Shown: positions 17,328-26,808, counted from the stretch's first letter. The stretch is 64,000 nt of DNA from Pacificoceanicola onchidii (GCF_004804335.1 NZ_SRXY01000001.1:558001-622000); one strand, 5' to 3'. Translations and numbers: made by a program. The notes: generated by a model not told the origin, from the sequence alone.

Positions 17328-18557
17328 TTATTCGGCAGGCGCCGGTGAGTAGGCAGAAAACACCGTCTCGTTGCCCGGTTCCGGATTGCGCGGGATCATC
17401 AGAGCAAGCGCCAGGCTTCCCGCCGCCATGGCCGCCGCGAGACCAAAGACCGCTCCGGGCGAGATGAGCCAGAGATACCCAAGCAGTGCAGGCAGAAAGA
17501 CCGCCGCGATATGGTTGATCGTAAAGGCGACAGCGGCTGTTGGCGCGATGTCGCCGGGATCGGCGATCTTCTGGAAGTAGGTCTTCAACGCGAGCGCCAG
17601 CGCAAAGAACATGTGATCCAGAACATAGAGCACCGAGGCCAGCAGCACGCCCCAGCCGAACCAGTAGATACCGCCGTAGAGCAGGAAGACGGTCACGAGG
17701 CCGACGTATTCGAACACCAGCGCATTGCGCTCTCCAAACCGGGCAACCACTTTGCCAAAGACCGGCGCAATGGCCATGTTGGCCACAAGGTTGATCAGGT
17801 AGAGGCCAGTCACATGGTGCACGTCAAAGCCAAAACGCTCGACCATCATGAACCCTGCAAACACGACAAATATCTGCCGCCGCGCGCCAGCCATGAACTG
17901 CAGGGCATAATAGAGCCAGTAGCGACGGCGCAGAATGAACTTCTTGACCTGCGGGTTCGGGCTTTCGAACTGCGGGAAAGCCAGGGCGCAATAGAGGACA
18001 ATCAGTACCGTCACGCCACCGGAGGCGAGATAGACGAAGTTGTAAGACAAATCGAAGGCCTGCCAAGTCATGACAATCAGGACATAGGCGACCAGCGTTG
18101 CCGCGGAGCCCGCAGCCAGAAGCCAGCCCAGAATCTGAGGCGCGCGGTCCTTGGGCAGCCATTGCAATTGCAGGGACTGGTTGACTGTCTCATAGTAGTG
18201 AAACCCGATCGAAGAAATCAGCGTGACCATCATCAGCCCGCCGATGGTCGGGAACCATGCGGTCACCGCTGTGGCGACACCGAGCAGCGCCAGCGAGACC
18301 AACGCAAGGGTTTGCTCGCGCATCACCCACAGCACGAGGATGACACCGATCGCGAAGAAACCGGGGATCTCGCGAACCGTGTGAAGCCAGCCGATGTCGG
18401 AGCCGTCAAACTGTGCCGCTTCGATCACGAAGTTGTTGAGCAGCGCCGACCATGTCGCAAAGCTGAGCGGCATCGCCACGGCCATCAGGAACAGCAAGGT
18501 GATCGGACGGCGCCAGACCGGCAAGGTCTGCGCTTCATGAAGAGGCACTTGGGTCAT
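17328..18557 (-). CDS. Major facilitator superfamily transporter
   Basis: A 409-residue protein with about 12 hydrophobic segments, beginning with a short cytosolic tail and ITLLFLMAVAMPLSFATWSALL. The loop KVVARFGERNALVFEYVG resembles the conserved MFS loop. The substrate is not evident from sequence. It lies 63 bases upstream of prmA on the same strand. The 223-base gap to the divergent YeeE/YedE gene should hold its promoter. Confidence 0.85.
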   Translation of the reverse strand: MTQVPLHEAQTLPVWRRPITLLFLMAVAMPLSFATWSALLNNFVIEAAQFDGSDIGWLHTVREIPGFFAIGVILVLWVMREQTLALVSLALLGVATAVTAWFPTIGGLMMVTLISSIGFHYYETVNQSLQLQWLPKDRAPQILGWLLAAGSAATLVAYVLIVMTWQAFDLSYNFVYLASGGVTVLIVLYCALAFPQFESPNPQVKKFILRRRYWLYYALQFMAGARRQIFVVFAGFMMVERFGFDVHHVTGLYLINLVANMAIAPVFGKVVARFGERNALVFEYVGLVTVFLLYGGIYWFGWGVLLASVLYVLDHMFFALALALKTYFQKIADPGDIAPTAAVAFTINHIAAVFLPALLGYLWLISPGAVFGLAAAMAAGSLALALMIPRNPEPGNETVFSAYSPAPAE

Positions 18558-18710
18558 GACGTCGCCCTTACGCCCATTTTCAGCGCTTGGCGAGGGAATC
18601 TACGCCGCATTTGCGCACAGTTGTCCCGCACTCAGGGAACCGAACGCAAAAGCGGCAAACACCTGCGTCGCACACAGGTCAACTCCACCCCCTGTTCGCA
18701 TTCAAATATG

Positions 18711-18724
18711 CTGATCTGAATCAA
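18711..18724. promoter_or_regulatory. FNR/FnrL-like box upstream of the sulfur permease
   Basis: CTGATCTGAATCAA differs from the FNR consensus TTGAT-N4-ATCAA at one base. It lies 57 bases before the ATG of the YeeE/YedE gene, in the range of activator sites, which suggests low-oxygen regulation. It is the only such box I noticed in the window. Confidence 0.5.
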
Positions 18725-18780
18725 AGCGGACGCGTTTTCTGCGGTTCATACAAGCGCAACCTTGGGAAAAGGAGCGCGAC

Positions 18781-19842
18781 ATGGACATTATTCCCCTGAT
18801 CGAACGGATCGGAGAAGCCCCGACGGCGGCGCTGTTCGGGCTCATCGCCGGGATAACCTTTGGCATTGCCGCGCAACGCTCCCGGTTTTGCCTGCGCGCG
18901 GCAACCGTTGAGTTCGCCAGGGGCATGATGAAAGACAAGGTTGCGGTCTGGCTTTTGACCTTCTCGACCGCGGTTGTCTGGGTACAGGCGGCACAGCTGT
19001 TGGGCCTGATCGACACCTCCGAAGCCCGCATGATGGCCGTCCCGGGCAGCTGGTCCGGCGCGATCGTCGGTGGTTTGCTCTTTGGCGCTGGCATGGTCCT
19101 CGCGCGCGGATGTTCAGGCCGGCTTCTGGTTCTGGCGGCAACAGGCAACCTGCGCAGCGTTGTCTCCGGGCTCATTTTCGCCGTGGTCGCACAGATGTCC
19201 CTGACCGGCTGGCTGGCGCCAATCCGCGATTGGCTCGCAGCGCAATGGATCACATCTGGCGGTCGAAACATGGATCTGCTCAGCGCCGCCCATCTGCCCG
19301 AACAGTCCGGGTTGGTCATTGGCCTTGTCACAGCCCTGATCGCGCTAGAGCTGTCGCGGCGCAACAATATCGGCTGGTCTCGTCTGGTCTTTGCTTCGGG
19401 TGTCGGCTTTGCAGCGGCGCTTGGCTGGGCGCTGACTTACGCACTGGCGCAGGTTGCCTTTGAACCGGTGCAGATCGAGAGCCTGACCTTCACCGGCCCG
19501 TCGGCCAACACATTGATGTTCTTTCTCGATCGCAACTCCATCCTCGAGTTTGACATTGGTCTGGTGCCCGGTGTTGTTATCGGCTCTTTCCTTGCGGCGG
19601 CGGTCAACAAGGAGTTGAAATTCCAGGGTTTCGAAGGCTCCACACCGATGCGCAACGCGATGATCGGTGCGGCGATGATGGGCTTTGGCGGCATGCTTGC
19701 CGGCGGATGTGCCATCGGCGCGGGCGTGACCGGGGGCAGCATTTTTGCCGGAACCGCCTGGCTTGCCCTGTTTTGCATGTGGATCGGCGGGATGAGCATG
19801 GATTGGCTCTTGGGAGGCCGCGGCCAACCGGCAACTGTCTGA
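18781..19842 (+). CDS. YeeE/YedE family sulfur-compound permease
   Basis: This 353-residue inner-membrane protein belongs to the YeeE/YedE family; TsuA in this family imports thiosulfate. Conserved Cys-containing loops are seen, RGCSGRLLVLAATGNLRS and AGGCAIGAGVTGGSIFAG, along with AQRSRFCLRAA near the N-terminus, matching the cysteine-relay sites of the family. About nine or ten membrane helices are expected. A GGAG site precedes the ATG. No TusA-like gene is adjacent. Thiosulfate is the likely but unproved substrate. Confidence 0.88.
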   Translation: MDIIPLIERIGEAPTAALFGLIAGITFGIAAQRSRFCLRAATVEFARGMMKDKVAVWLLTFSTAVVWVQAAQLLGLIDTSEARMMAVPGSWSGAIVGGLLFGAGMVLARGCSGRLLVLAATGNLRSVVSGLIFAVVAQMSLTGWLAPIRDWLAAQWITSGGRNMDLLSAAHLPEQSGLVIGLVTALIALELSRRNNIGWSRLVFASGVGFAAALGWALTYALAQVAFEPVQIESLTFTGPSANTLMFFLDRNSILEFDIGLVPGVVIGSFLAAAVNKELKFQGFEGSTPMRNAMIGAAMMGFGGMLAGGCAIGAGVTGGSIFAGTAWLALFCMWIGGMSMDWLLGGRGQPATV

Positions 19843-19951
19843 CCTGATGGATACCGATAAAATCCGGTCTAAAGAGCACTGTACAATTCAGATTTTGTAA
19901 ACGCTTGCCTGCAAAACAAGTGGCCTACCCAAAAGGCTTTTGCAGATCACC

Positions 19952-21586
19952 ATGCCCACAGCAAGCGAGCTCCCCGTCAACACTGGCGCGACAGCGCTGG
20001 ACATGGCCAACGAAATGTTTGGTGACGGTATCACCGTCGTCTCATCAAGCTATACCGGCGCTGCGAGTGCATCCGGGACCTATTCCGATGGCGACGCGGT
20101 CGCCCCTGGGGTTACGCCATCAGACACCGGCGTCATTCTCTCTACCGGGCAGGCCACCTCGATCACCAACAGCGCGGGTGACGTCAACACTTCCGCCGGG
20201 ACGTCCACGAACCATGGCACGGCAGGCGATGCCGAACTCAATGCCGTCTCCGGACAGACCACATTTGATGCGGCGATCCTCGAGGCAGAGTTCGTGCCCG
20301 AAGGCAGCACGCTTACAATGCAGATTGTCTTCTCTTCCGAAGAATATCTCGAATACGCCAATTCCGGCTTCAATGACGCCGTGGGGATCTGGGTCAACGG
20401 TGTTCAGGCCCAGCTGACAGTAGGCGACGGCGAAATCTCGATCGACAACATCAACGACACCAGCAATGAAAACCTCTATGTCGACAACGCCCAAACGGAC
20501 GACCTGTATAATACGGAGATGGATGGCTTCACCGTCACGTTGACGTTGAAAGCGCCTGTCAATCCGGGCGAGGTCAACACCATCAAGATCGGCATCGCTG
20601 ACGGCGGAGATGGCGCTTACGACAGCAATTTGCTGATCGCCGGCGACTCCGTGCAAACCGCCCTCGTGGCCGGGGATGATGAACTCGAGATCCGGGTTGG
20701 CAACGAACAATCCTTCGATCTTCTGGAGAATGATGCCAGTTCAGAAGGCGGCGCGCTGACCATTACAGAGATCAACGGCAATCCTGTTAGCATCGGCGAC
20801 ATGGTCACTTTGCCCACCGGGCAGGAGATCGAACTGACGGCCAATGGTTTTGTCGTTGTCAGCGCTGGCGACGAAGTCGGGGAAGATTTCTTCACCTACA
20901 CCGTTGCCGACGAGTTCGGCAATACGGACGTGGCCAATGTGAAACTCACCACAACCCCCTGTTTTGTGGCTGGAACCTTGATCGAAACGCCACGCGGCCC
21001 AAAGAGTGTGGAAGCGCTCGCTCCGGGCGATCTTGTTGAAACGCTCGACCACGGACCGCAGCCCGTGGTTTGGGTGGGCCAATCCATCCGTGAAGCGCAT
21101 GGTGCATCGACACCAATTACCTTCAACACCAGCCGGTTTGGCCCTTATGCGGATACACATGTGTCGCCGCAGCACCGCATTCTGCTCCGAGGCCCGCAAA
21201 TAGAAATGCACTTCGGAACCTCCGAGGTCTTTGCCCGCGCACAGCACCTCGTGGATGAAACATTGGTGACACGCGCCGAACAGCCTGGATCAGTGTCCTA
21301 TGTGCATCTCCTCTTTGCACGCCATGAAATCGTCTTTGCAAACGGCCTGGCCAGCGAGAGTTTTCAGCCGGGAGACGAAAGCCGGAATGGCTTTGGCCCG
21401 ATGGCGGATGCTGGACTGAATGCCGCGATTGAGCAGAACAAGCTGAATAGTATGAGCGCCGCCAGACCCTGCCTCAGAAAGCATGAGGCGCATCTACTTC
21501 TACCGCTTGACCTGACGACGTTGATGCAAGCCGCCATTGAGCGACGAGCCGCACCGATTGCGCTGGGAACCGGTGGGCTGCGTTAG
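19952..21586 (+). CDS. Secreted choice-of-anchor L / Hint domain protein
   Basis: A 544-residue protein. Residues from about 10 to 230 match a choice-of-anchor L domain (MANEMFGDGITVVSSSYTG, FSSEEYLEYANSGFNDAVG). A cadherin/VCBS-like segment follows, FFTYTVADEFGNTDVANV. From Cys337 a Hint domain starts, CFVAGTLIETPRGPKSVEAL, with a later block THVSPQHRILLRG. No Sec signal is seen; such acidic proteins are commonly exported by type I secretion, and a type I adaptor is encoded at 62.7 kb, though not adjacent. Self-processing at Cys337 is inferred from the fold. The ATG at 19952 is preferred. Confidence 0.85.
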   Translation: MPTASELPVNTGATALDMANEMFGDGITVVSSSYTGAASASGTYSDGDAVAPGVTPSDTGVILSTGQATSITNSAGDVNTSAGTSTNHGTAGDAELNAVSGQTTFDAAILEAEFVPEGSTLTMQIVFSSEEYLEYANSGFNDAVGIWVNGVQAQLTVGDGEISIDNINDTSNENLYVDNAQTDDLYNTEMDGFTVTLTLKAPVNPGEVNTIKIGIADGGDGAYDSNLLIAGDSVQTALVAGDDELEIRVGNEQSFDLLENDASSEGGALTITEINGNPVSIGDMVTLPTGQEIELTANGFVVVSAGDEVGEDFFTYTVADEFGNTDVANVKLTTTPCFVAGTLIETPRGPKSVEALAPGDLVETLDHGPQPVVWVGQSIREAHGASTPITFNTSRFGPYADTHVSPQHRILLRGPQIEMHFGTSEVFARAQHLVDETLVTRAEQPGSVSYVHLLFARHEIVFANGLASESFQPGDESRNGFGPMADAGLNAAIEQNKLNSMSAARPCLRKHEAHLLLPLDLTTLMQAAIERRAAPIALGTGGLR

Positions 21587-21607
21587 TCTCAATAGGCGAT
21601 AGCGGGC

Positions 21608-22369
21608 TCAAGTGCGGATGCGCCAGCCCGTTTTGAATATCCACCAGACAACGGCAAGGCAAAGACCGGTGAATACGGCAATTGCCAGAAGTGAAAGCCC
21701 GATCGGAACATCCGCCATTCCGAAGAACGCCCATCGGAAACCCGAGATGAGATACACAACCGGGTTGAAGAGCGTGATTGTCTGCCAAACCGGCGGAAGC
21801 ATCGAGATAGAGTAAAACGACCCACCCAGGAAAATCAGGGGTGTAATGATCAGCAGCGGCACCAACTGCAACTGCTCAAAGTTGCCAGCCCAGATCCCGA
21901 TGATGAACCCAAGCAAGGCGAAACTGATACAGGTGAGCACAAGAAATGCGAGCATTGCAAAAGGATGCATGATCGTCAGATCAACGAACAGCGACGCCGT
22001 GCCAAGGATCACAACACCGATGAACAAAGCTTTAGTCGCCGCCGCCCCGACATAGCCGATAACGATCTCGAAGAAGTTCACCGGGGCAGAGAGCAGTTCA
22101 TAAATCGTGCCGATGAACTTCGGGAAATAGATGCCGAAGGACGCATTTGAGATGGCTTGGGTAATCACGCTCAACATGATCAGCCCCGGCACGATGAAAG
22201 CGCCGTAAGAGACACCTTCGACCTCGTCGATCCGGCTGCCGATGGCCGCGCCGAACACGACGAAATAGAGAGAGGTGGAGATCACCGGCGAGATGAAGCT
22301 CTGCGCCAGAGTTCTAAAAAAGCGTGCCATTTCATTTCTGTAGATGGCTTTTATGGCCCCAAAGTTCAT
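21608..22369 (-). CDS. ABC-2 type transporter permease
   Basis: A 253-residue inner-membrane permease with about six hydrophobic helices, of the NodJ/DrrB type. [20 protein letters not shown] and the re-entrant [20 protein letters not shown] are typical ABC-2 features. Its start overlaps the stop of the upstream ATPase gene by ATGA, so the two are translated together as one exporter. The cargo is unknown; relatives export lipids, oligosaccharides or drugs. Confidence 0.93.
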   Translation of the reverse strand: MNFGAIKAIYRNEMARFFRTLAQSFISPVISTSLYFVVFGAAIGSRIDEVEGVSYGAFIVPGLIMLSVITQAISNASFGIYFPKFIGTIYELLSAPVNFFEIVIGYVGAAATKALFIGVVILGTASLFVDLTIMHPFAMLAFLVLTCISFALLGFIIGIWAGNFEQLQLVPLLIITPLIFLGGSFYSISMLPPVWQTITLFNPVVYLISGFRWAFFGMADVPIGLSLLAIAVFTGLCLAVVWWIFKTGWRIRT

Positions 22370-23301
22370 TGTGCCGCCTCCTGCTCGTCGGACACCAGCC
22401 CGACAAAAATATCTTCAAGAGAGTTCTGCGCGGTGGACACGTCCCGCACCACCAGTCCCGCCTCCGACAAAGCCGCCATAAGCCTCGCGATGCCGGTTCG
22501 CTCCGCCGCAGTGTCATAGGCATAGACAAGCGTTTTGCCGTCAGAGCCAAGCGTCAGATCAAAATCAGACAAGCTTTGCGGGATGTCCGAAATGGGCGCG
22601 TCGAGCTCGACGGTGAGCTCCTTTTTGCCCATACGCGTCATCAGGCTATCCTTGTCTTCGACCAGCAGGATCTGCCCCTTGTTAATCACCCCGACACGAT
22701 CCGCGATGGCTTCGGCCTCTTCGATGTAGTGCGTGGTGAGAATGATCGTCACGCCATCCTGGCGCAGCTCTTCAACGATCTGCCACATATCGCGGCGCAA
22801 CTCGACGTCCACGCCAGCCGTTGGTTCATCAAGGAACAGAACACGGGGTTCGTGGCTGAGCGCCTTGGCGATGAGAACGCGCCGCTTCATGCCCCCGGAA
22901 AGGGCCATGACCCGGTCGTTCCGCTTTTCCCAAAGGGACAGTTTGCGCAGAATCTGTTCGATCAAGGCATCGTTTTTGGGCAACCCAAACAACCCGCGCG
23001 AGAAGGCAACCGTGCTTGCGACCTTCTCAAACGGTTCGAGGTTGATTTCCTGCGGAACGAGGCCAATCAACTTGCGTGCCTCACGATAGTCACGAACCAC
23101 ATCATGGCCGCCCACTTCGATCTGGCCGGCGGTCGGCTGCGTAATGCCACAAATCGCCGAAATCAGGGTTGTTTTCCCGGCACCGTTGGGTCCGAGCAAG
23201 GCAAGGATTTCGCCTTCCTGAATTTGCAGATCGACACCCCGCAATGCCTCGAATCCGCCGTCATATGTCTTCCGCGCATCGCGGATATCCACCATGGCCA
23301 T
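22366..23301 (-). CDS. ABC transporter ATP-binding protein
   Basis: A 311-residue ATPase of the NodI/DrrA class. Walker [11 protein letters not shown], the signature [15 protein letters not shown], Walker [14 protein letters not shown] and the switch histidine in [12 protein letters not shown] are all intact. A C-terminal extension of about 90 residues is normal for this class. It pairs with the overlapping permease gene as a two-component exporter. Confidence 0.96.
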   Translation of the reverse strand: MAMVDIRDARKTYDGGFEALRGVDLQIQEGEILALLGPNGAGKTTLISAICGITQPTAGQIEVGGHDVVRDYREARKLIGLVPQEINLEPFEKVASTVAFSRGLFGLPKNDALIEQILRKLSLWEKRNDRVMALSGGMKRRVLIAKALSHEPRVLFLDEPTAGVDVELRRDMWQIVEELRQDGVTIILTTHYIEEAEAIADRVGVINKGQILLVEDKDSLMTRMGKKELTVELDAPISDIPQSLSDFDLTLGSDGKTLVYAYDTAAERTGIARLMAALSEAGLVVRDVSTAQNSLEDIFVGLVSDEQEAAQ

Positions 23302-23434
23302 GGAGTTTTCCTTCTGTTCGCCTCCGGTGAAATAGACTAATCAGTTCACTTTGGAAATGTGCAGGAATGCACAATCTGCAGGCATGTCGTTTTCGGGATG
23401 GCACAGCGTGCAATTGGGGGCGTAGGGAGATGGC

Positions 23435-24406
23435 ATGACTGACACTGACAAACCCACTTTGGGCATCCTTCTTATTTGCCTGGGCGTGCTCGCCATCTCT
23501 GTAAACGACTTGTTGATCAAGGTGTTGTCCGGCGGCTACCCGCTGCATCAAATGGTGTTTGTGCGCTCTGCCATCGGTCTCGTCTTCACCTTCGGATTTG
23601 TCATGGCCGAAGGCGGGCCGCGCATTCTGCGCACGGAGCGGCCCTGGCTGCATGCCTTGCGCGGAGGTTTGGTCGTTTTCGCCAATCTGACATTCTATGC
23701 AGCGGTCGCGGTTATGCCCCTTGGCCAAGCCACGGCGCTGTTCTTCGTCGCCCCGCTGTTCATCACCTTGTTATCCGTTCCGCTACTGGGCGAACGGGTC
23801 GGCCCATGGCGGCTTGGCGCTGTTGTGATAGGCCTTCTGGGCGTCATCATCATGCAGCGGCCCTGGGCCGATGAACAGGAGACCGCGCGATGGGTCCTGA
23901 TGCTCCCCGTCGTGGCCGCCTTGTTTTATGCCCTGATGCAGGTGCTCACCCGGCGCCTGGGCATGACAACGCGTGCCTCCGCCATGGCTGTCTATATTCA
24001 AGGGACATTTCTGATTGTCTCCATGGGATTCTTTGTCGTGGCCGGGGACGGACGCTTTGCCGAAGGGGTCGAGAACGAAAGCCTCATCTTTCTGCTGCGG
24101 CCATGGGTCTGGCCCGAGCCCGGGGATTGGATCGTGTTTATTGGTCTGGGTTTTTGTGCGGGCATCGTCGGCTATTGTCTGAGCGCCGCCTATCGCATGG
24201 CCAGCGCGGCGACGATTGCGCCGTTTGAGTACATTGGCCTGCCCATGGCCATGTTCTGGGGGTGGCTGATGTTCGACGAACGGCCGACGACGGCGACTTG
24301 GGCGGGCTGCGCCCTGATCGTAGGGGCGGGCCTGTTCGTCTTCCTGCGCGAGCAAACGCGGGACGCGCCATCGCCGGGCCGTCGCTCCCGTTGGGGGCGG
24401 AGATAA
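23435..24406 (+). CDS. DMT-family permease (EamA), first copy
   Basis: A 323-residue drug/metabolite transporter family protein with two EamA repeats and about 10 helices. The first repeat begins LGILLICLGVLAISVNDLLIK, the second near APFEYIGLPMAMFWGWLMF. The substrate cannot be predicted. It is transcribed alone, divergent from the ABC exporter pair. A second EamA protein is encoded at 54,995. Confidence 0.88.
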   Translation: MTDTDKPTLGILLICLGVLAISVNDLLIKVLSGGYPLHQMVFVRSAIGLVFTFGFVMAEGGPRILRTERPWLHALRGGLVVFANLTFYAAVAVMPLGQATALFFVAPLFITLLSVPLLGERVGPWRLGAVVIGLLGVIIMQRPWADEQETARWVLMLPVVAALFYALMQVLTRRLGMTTRASAMAVYIQGTFLIVSMGFFVVAGDGRFAEGVENESLIFLLRPWVWPEPGDWIVFIGLGFCAGIVGYCLSAAYRMASAATIAPFEYIGLPMAMFWGWLMFDERPTTATWAGCALIVGAGLFVFLREQTRDAPSPGRRSRWGRR

Positions 24407-24447
24407 CACTACTCAAACAAACTGGACGTCAGCGAGACGGTCCGTAG

Positions 24448-24466
24448 GGCGGGGCTTTGCCCCGCC
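24448..24466. terminator. GC-rich hairpin between convergent genes
   Basis: GGCGGGGC at 24448-24455 and GCCCCGCC at 24459-24466 form a perfect eight-base stem with a TTT loop between the convergent EamA and quinone oxidoreductase genes. There is no T-run, so termination is possible but not certain. Confidence 0.5.
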
Positions 24467-24472
24467 GCCCGG

Positions 24473-25456
24473 TCAGGAAATCTTCAGTACGATTTTGCCG
24501 ATATGGCCAGAGCTTTCCATACGCGCATGCGCCATGTGCGCCTCTTCCAAAGGAAACTCCGAATCCATGACAGGTTTAACGGTCCCCGCATCCAGCAACG
24601 GCCAAACCTTCTCACGCAACTGATCCGCAATTCGCGCCTTGGCCAAATCACTTTGCGGACGCAGTGTGCTGCCCGTGATGGTCAACCGGCGCGCCATGAC
24701 TTGCGCAAAGTTCAACTCCACCTTTGGCCCTTGCAGGAAGGCGATTTGCACAAGCCGCCCGTCATTGGCCAAAGCCCTGACATTGCGTGGCAGGTAAGGA
24801 CCACCGACCATATCGAGAATGAGATTGGCTCCGCCTTCGGCTTTGAGCTCGTCAACAAAATCCTCTTCTCGGTAGTTGATAGCCCTTTCAGCCCCGAGCG
24901 CGAGACACGCTTCGCATTTGTCATCGGAGCCAGCGGTGACGAACACCCGTGCTCCGAAAGTCGCCGCCAATTGAATGGCCGTTGTTCCAATGCCGGACGA
25001 GCCTCCGTGCACCAGGAACCGCTCACCGGCTTGCAACCCGCCGCGCATGAACACGTTCGACCAAACGGTAAAGAAAGTCTCCGGCAGACAGGCCGCCTGT
25101 TTGAGGTCCAATCCTTTCGGAACCGGCAGGCAGTGCGCCGCCGGTGTCGCCACGTATTCGGCATAACCACCACCGGGCAGCAACGCGCAGACCTGATCCC
25201 CGATCTCAAGGCCATCAACACCGGCACCAACCGCCACAACCTCTCCTGCGCCTTCAAGACCCGGCAGATCCGAGGCCGTCGGCGGCGGCGCGTAAAGACC
25301 GGCACGCTGCAATGCGTCAGGCCGGTTCACACCTGAATATGCAAGCTTCAGGACAACCTGCCCGGGCTTTGCGTCGGGCACGGCGCGCTCACACACTTGC
25401 AGCACCTCCGGCCCGCCGGCTTCGGTGATTTCAACGGCACGCATCATCTCGGTCAT
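24473..25456 (-). CDS. NAD(P)H-quinone oxidoreductase, PIG3/zinc-free MDR family
   Basis: A 327-residue medium-chain dehydrogenase/reductase of the quinone-oxidoreductase class. The GroES-like N-terminal domain includes YSGVNRPDALQRAG and LPGLEGAGEVVAVG; the Rossmann part has LVHGGSSGIGTTAIQLA and a later NLILDMVGG. No zinc-binding residues are seen, as expected for this class. It probably reduces quinones or enones with NADPH. It lies downstream of COQ9 on the same strand. Confidence 0.9.
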   Translation of the reverse strand: MTEMMRAVEITEAGGPEVLQVCERAVPDAKPGQVVLKLAYSGVNRPDALQRAGLYAPPPTASDLPGLEGAGEVVAVGAGVDGLEIGDQVCALLPGGGYAEYVATPAAHCLPVPKGLDLKQAACLPETFFTVWSNVFMRGGLQAGERFLVHGGSSGIGTTAIQLAATFGARVFVTAGSDDKCEACLALGAERAINYREEDFVDELKAEGGANLILDMVGGPYLPRNVRALANDGRLVQIAFLQGPKVELNFAQVMARRLTITGSTLRPQSDLAKARIADQLREKVWPLLDAGTVKPVMDSEFPLEEAHMAHARMESSGHIGKIVLKIS

Positions 25457-25521
25457 GGGTCTTCCTCAACGTTTTGCCGCGACCGTGACCCAACTCCGCG
25501 TCGGGAGCAAGAGGTCCAGGA

Positions 25522-26202
25522 TCACGTCCGGGGCTGCGTGGTTCCCGGAACGTCCCGCGCCGCTTGCGGCGCGCGAACGTGACTGAACAGCGCCGTCGGC
25601 CCGGCAAGGAGTTTGGACAAGAGCGGATTGCCTCGAACCTGCGCCTTGGCCTTCTCAAACCGCATGACATCTTCGATTCGCCGATCCAGGAAAGCCCAGG
25701 TTGCCTGATGATCCGGTGAGTCGTCCCCGAGCCAATAGAGCACGGTCGAAGAGTAGACCCCGGACAGGGTCGCCCGCTTTGTGTACCAATTTACGTCCTC
25801 GGACGTGTCACCAAGCGCTGTCCAGATCGCATCCGCTGTGCCCCAGATCAGCTTGGCCCCATCGGCCGCATGCATCGGCAGCGAGGACAGTGTTGCGCCG
25901 CGGCGCACAACTTCCTTGTCCTCGATCACGTCGAGCCGCGCCCGCACCGCATAGGCAACCTTGTCGCGGAACCGCATCTCGGACAGTTCCCCATTGGCAA
26001 TACGTTCCAGCATCAACGCGTCCCCACGCCGATGATAGGCCACCGCGAGATCCGCAGCGCCCCGCGGCAGAAAGCTGCGCGCCACAACCGGATCGATGCC
26101 TGTGTCATCCAGCGCCGCGCGAAAACTGGTTTCGGTCCAGCCGTCAAACGGCACATGCATCAAGATTGCATCCAGCAGAGTGTCTTGCATCGTATCGGAC
26201 AT
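25522..26202 (-). CDS. COQ9 family ubiquinone biosynthesis protein
   Basis: A 226-residue COQ9-like protein, a lipid-binding TetR-like fold that assists ubiquinone hydroxylation in mitochondria and alphaproteobacteria. WYTKRATLSGVYSSTVLYWL and DHQATWAFLDRRIEDVM in the C-terminal half are the COQ9 hallmarks. The start ATG at 26202 has an ideal GAGGAA site. It is divergent from rpsU, a widely kept arrangement, and upstream of the quinone oxidoreductase. Confidence 0.94.
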   Translation of the reverse strand: MSDTMQDTLLDAILMHVPFDGWTETSFRAALDDTGIDPVVARSFLPRGAADLAVAYHRRGDALMLERIANGELSEMRFRDKVAYAVRARLDVIEDKEVVRRGATLSSLPMHAADGAKLIWGTADAIWTALGDTSEDVNWYTKRATLSGVYSSTVLYWLGDDSPDHQATWAFLDRRIEDVMRFEKAKAQVRGNPLLSKLLAGPTALFSHVRAPQAARDVPGTTQPRT

Positions 26203-26284
26203 GGCGCATTCCTCGCAGCTGTGGCTATCAAAACAGTACCTGGGGCGCGAAACCGGCAAAAGCAGACAATTCGCCCCGCCCCCT

Positions 26285-26313
26285 TTGACATATAAGGGGA
26301 AGCCGACTATACG
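26285..26313 (+). promoter_or_regulatory. Sigma-70 type promoter of rpsU
   Basis: TTGACA at 26285-26290 and TATACG at 26308-26313 are separated by exactly 17 bases, about 53 bases before the rpsU ATG. The -35 box is a full consensus match, the best promoter found in the window. Confidence 0.75.
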
Positions 26314-26365
26314 GCCACTTCCTGCAACTTTTGCAACTCAAACCTAGAAAGGTGGTGACAACCAC

Positions 26366-26572
26366 ATGCAGGTCAGTGTTCGTGACAACAACGTCGATCA
26401 GGCGCTCCGCGCCCTGAAGAAGAAGCTCCAGCGCGAAGGCGTTTTCCGCGAGATGAAGCTGCGTCAGCACTTCGAAAAGCCGTCGGAAAAGAAAGCACGC
26501 GAGAAGGCCGAGGCAATCCGCCGCGCCCGTAAACTCGCACGCAAGAAGGCTCAGCGCGAGGGTCTCCTTTAA
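26366..26572 (+). CDS. rpsU: 30S ribosomal protein S21
   Basis: A 68-residue basic ribosomal protein starting [20 protein letters not shown] and ending in a long basic helix, typical of alphaproteobacterial S21. It binds near the anti-Shine-Dalgarno end of 16S rRNA. A small hairpin, GTGGT-GACA-ACCAC at 26352-26365, lies between the AAAGG ribosome site and the ATG, which could allow feedback on translation. A consensus promoter lies upstream and a terminator downstream. Confidence 0.98.
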   Translation: MQVSVRDNNVDQALRALKKKLQREGVFREMKLRQHFEKPSEKKAREKAEAIRRARKLARKKAQREGLL

Positions 26573-26629
26573 GGCCCGCTAAAATCGACTTCATGAACGG
26601 AAGTCAGGGGCCACAAGGTTCCTCAGACG

Positions 26630-26660
26630 ACCCCCGGGGCAGATGCCTTTCGGGGGTTTG
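26630..26660 (+). terminator. Terminator after rpsU
   Basis: ACCCCCG at 26630-26636 pairs with CGGGGGT at 26651-26657, with an inner GGC/GCC pair around AGAT and a TTT bulge, followed by a T-rich tail. The T-run is short, so strength is moderate. Confidence 0.75.
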
Positions 26661-26730
26661 TCATTTTCAGACACCCGATTGCTGACAAGCCCGTCCCAAG
26701 GTTTCTTTGTGCATCAAATATCCCGGGGAG

Positions 26731-26803
26731 TCCCGAAGGGACGGGGCAACGCCCCAATCCGCGAGCGCAGCGAGCATCGGTCGCCTCGCGCCAGCGAGGC
26801 GAT
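26731..26803. repeat. Cluster of three short hairpins after rpsU and dacC
   Basis: GTCCC/GGGAC (26731-26743), GGGGC/GCCCC (26744-26756) and TCGCCTCGC/GCGAGGCGA (26782-26803) follow one another between the convergent rpsU and D,D-carboxypeptidase genes. They may end transcription from the right-hand gene or be a dispersed palindromic repeat. No other copy was noticed here. Confidence 0.55.
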
Positions 26804-26808
26804 CCCGA

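Noticed and set aside
17511-18719. 402-codon open frame antisense to the MFS gene
   Set aside because: It is highly charged nonsense-like sequence opposite membrane helices; rejected as a shadow.
24448-24466. Strong intrinsic terminator
   Set aside because: The stem is good but lacks a T-run on either strand, so it is listed only as a possible terminator hairpin.
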